Notes under the pieces: model-generated | Told to the model about the DNA's origin: nothing | What the model saw: only the letters and a program-made list of their open reading frames with translations | Databases searched by the model: none | Shown here: in pieces, positions 63,920-64,000 of the stretch | Position numbering within the stretch: position 1 is the stretch's first letter | Layout: each line of letters opens with the position of its first letter | Program-made: the position numbers and the translations under genes | From: an uncultured Granulosicoccaceae bacterium | Lineage (GTDB): Bacteria > Pseudomonadota > Gammaproteobacteria > Granulosicoccales > Granulosicoccaceae | NCBI GenBank assembly: GCA_937922015.1 | Contig: CAKZVB010000039.1 | Span: 1 to 64,000 of the forward strand | Length of the DNA stretch: 64,000 nt | Direction of reading: 5' to 3'

Positions 63920-64000
63920 AATGATGCTCTAACAACACAACGCGCTTGCTCTGCAGTCACGCTTCGACACATCAATCGATCAACCATATGTTGTACTCTC
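63916..64000 (-). CDS. 3' end of an upstream gene, cut by window edge
   Basis: An open frame enters from the right edge and ends at TGA 63918-63916, overlapping the GTG of the SDR gene (GTGA). Its last residues read MVDRLMCRSVTAEQARCVV. The overlap strongly suggests a translationally coupled upstream member of the same operon. In comparable clusters that position is often a small NTF2-like protein or a sigma/anti-sigma pair, but 28 residues are too few to identify it. Confidence 0.55.
   Translation of the reverse strand, partial: RVQHMVDRLMCRSVTAEQARCVVRASL

Noticed and set aside
1..64000. CRISPR array, rRNA operon, prophage or complete insertion sequence
   Set aside because: No regularly spaced repeats, rRNA sequence, phage structural genes or transposase ORFs were found.

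Overview
The window reads as a chromosomal segment of a Gram-negative, probably marine gammaproteobacterium. The evidence is a greB-type elongation factor, slyD, mnmC-type and arnT/E/F-like genes, many Sec signal peptides and lipoboxes, a complete hrcA-grpE-dnaK-dnaJ locus, and a surface/polysaccharide inventory (Calx-beta lipoprotein, glycoside hydrolase with binding module, sulfotransferase). There are no rRNA genes, phage genes, CRISPR arrays or complete insertion sequences. Taxon below class level cannot be settled from the sequence alone.

Layout. 1-5.8 kb: two exported proteins of unknown function (one cut by the left edge), tRNA-Leu(CAA), an amidase/acetylpolyamine-deacetylase pair, a small ribbon-helix-helix protein and a small membrane protein. 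5.8-13 kb (minus strand): greB, a PhyH-type dioxygenase, then hrcA-grpE-dnaK-dnaJ with a strong terminator hairpin between dnaK and dnaJ. 13-15.5 kb: ispG overlapping an orphan MnmC-type FAD domain gene. 15.6-18.8 kb: a four-gene set (GT39-like transferase, two small EamA/SMR proteins, GT2) that looks like a polyprenyl-phosphate-sugar system. 19-26 kb: exported proteins and lipoproteins, including four Calx-beta repeats and an SGNH/SASA esterase-like lipoprotein. 26-33 kb: LysE exporter, LOG protein and the propionate module mutA-mutB-meaB. 34-37.7 kb: ABC importer permease/ATPase and slyD. 37.8-50 kb: M48-TPR protease, acyltransferase-SGNH, YciA, GH lipoprotein, sulfotransferase, GT2, DUF1653 and an SAH-hydrolase-like protein. 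50-58 kb: msrA, a three-subunit molybdenum hydroxylase with a MoaD-like protein, and a Lon-family AAA+ protease. 59-64 kb (minus): SDR, FAD oxidoreductase, DUF1365, CFA-type methyltransferase and DUF2878, a lipid-modification cluster of the kind often controlled by RpoE/ChrR.

Mobile sequence is confined to small transposase-less inverted-repeat elements. One 162-bp element (6391-6552) is flanked by TTAA. A second family has two copies (23791-23952 and 46803-46975), and each copy supplies the TAG stop codon of the neighbouring minus-strand gene.

How the genes work together: one theme is envelope and surface carbohydrate chemistry (lipid-linked sugar transfer, acylation, sulfation, glycan hydrolysis). 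A second is protein quality control (DnaK system, Lon-like protease, M48 protease, SlyD, MsrA). A third is acyl-CoA/lipid metabolism (methylmalonyl-CoA mutase with MeaB, YciA, PhyH, CFA cluster).
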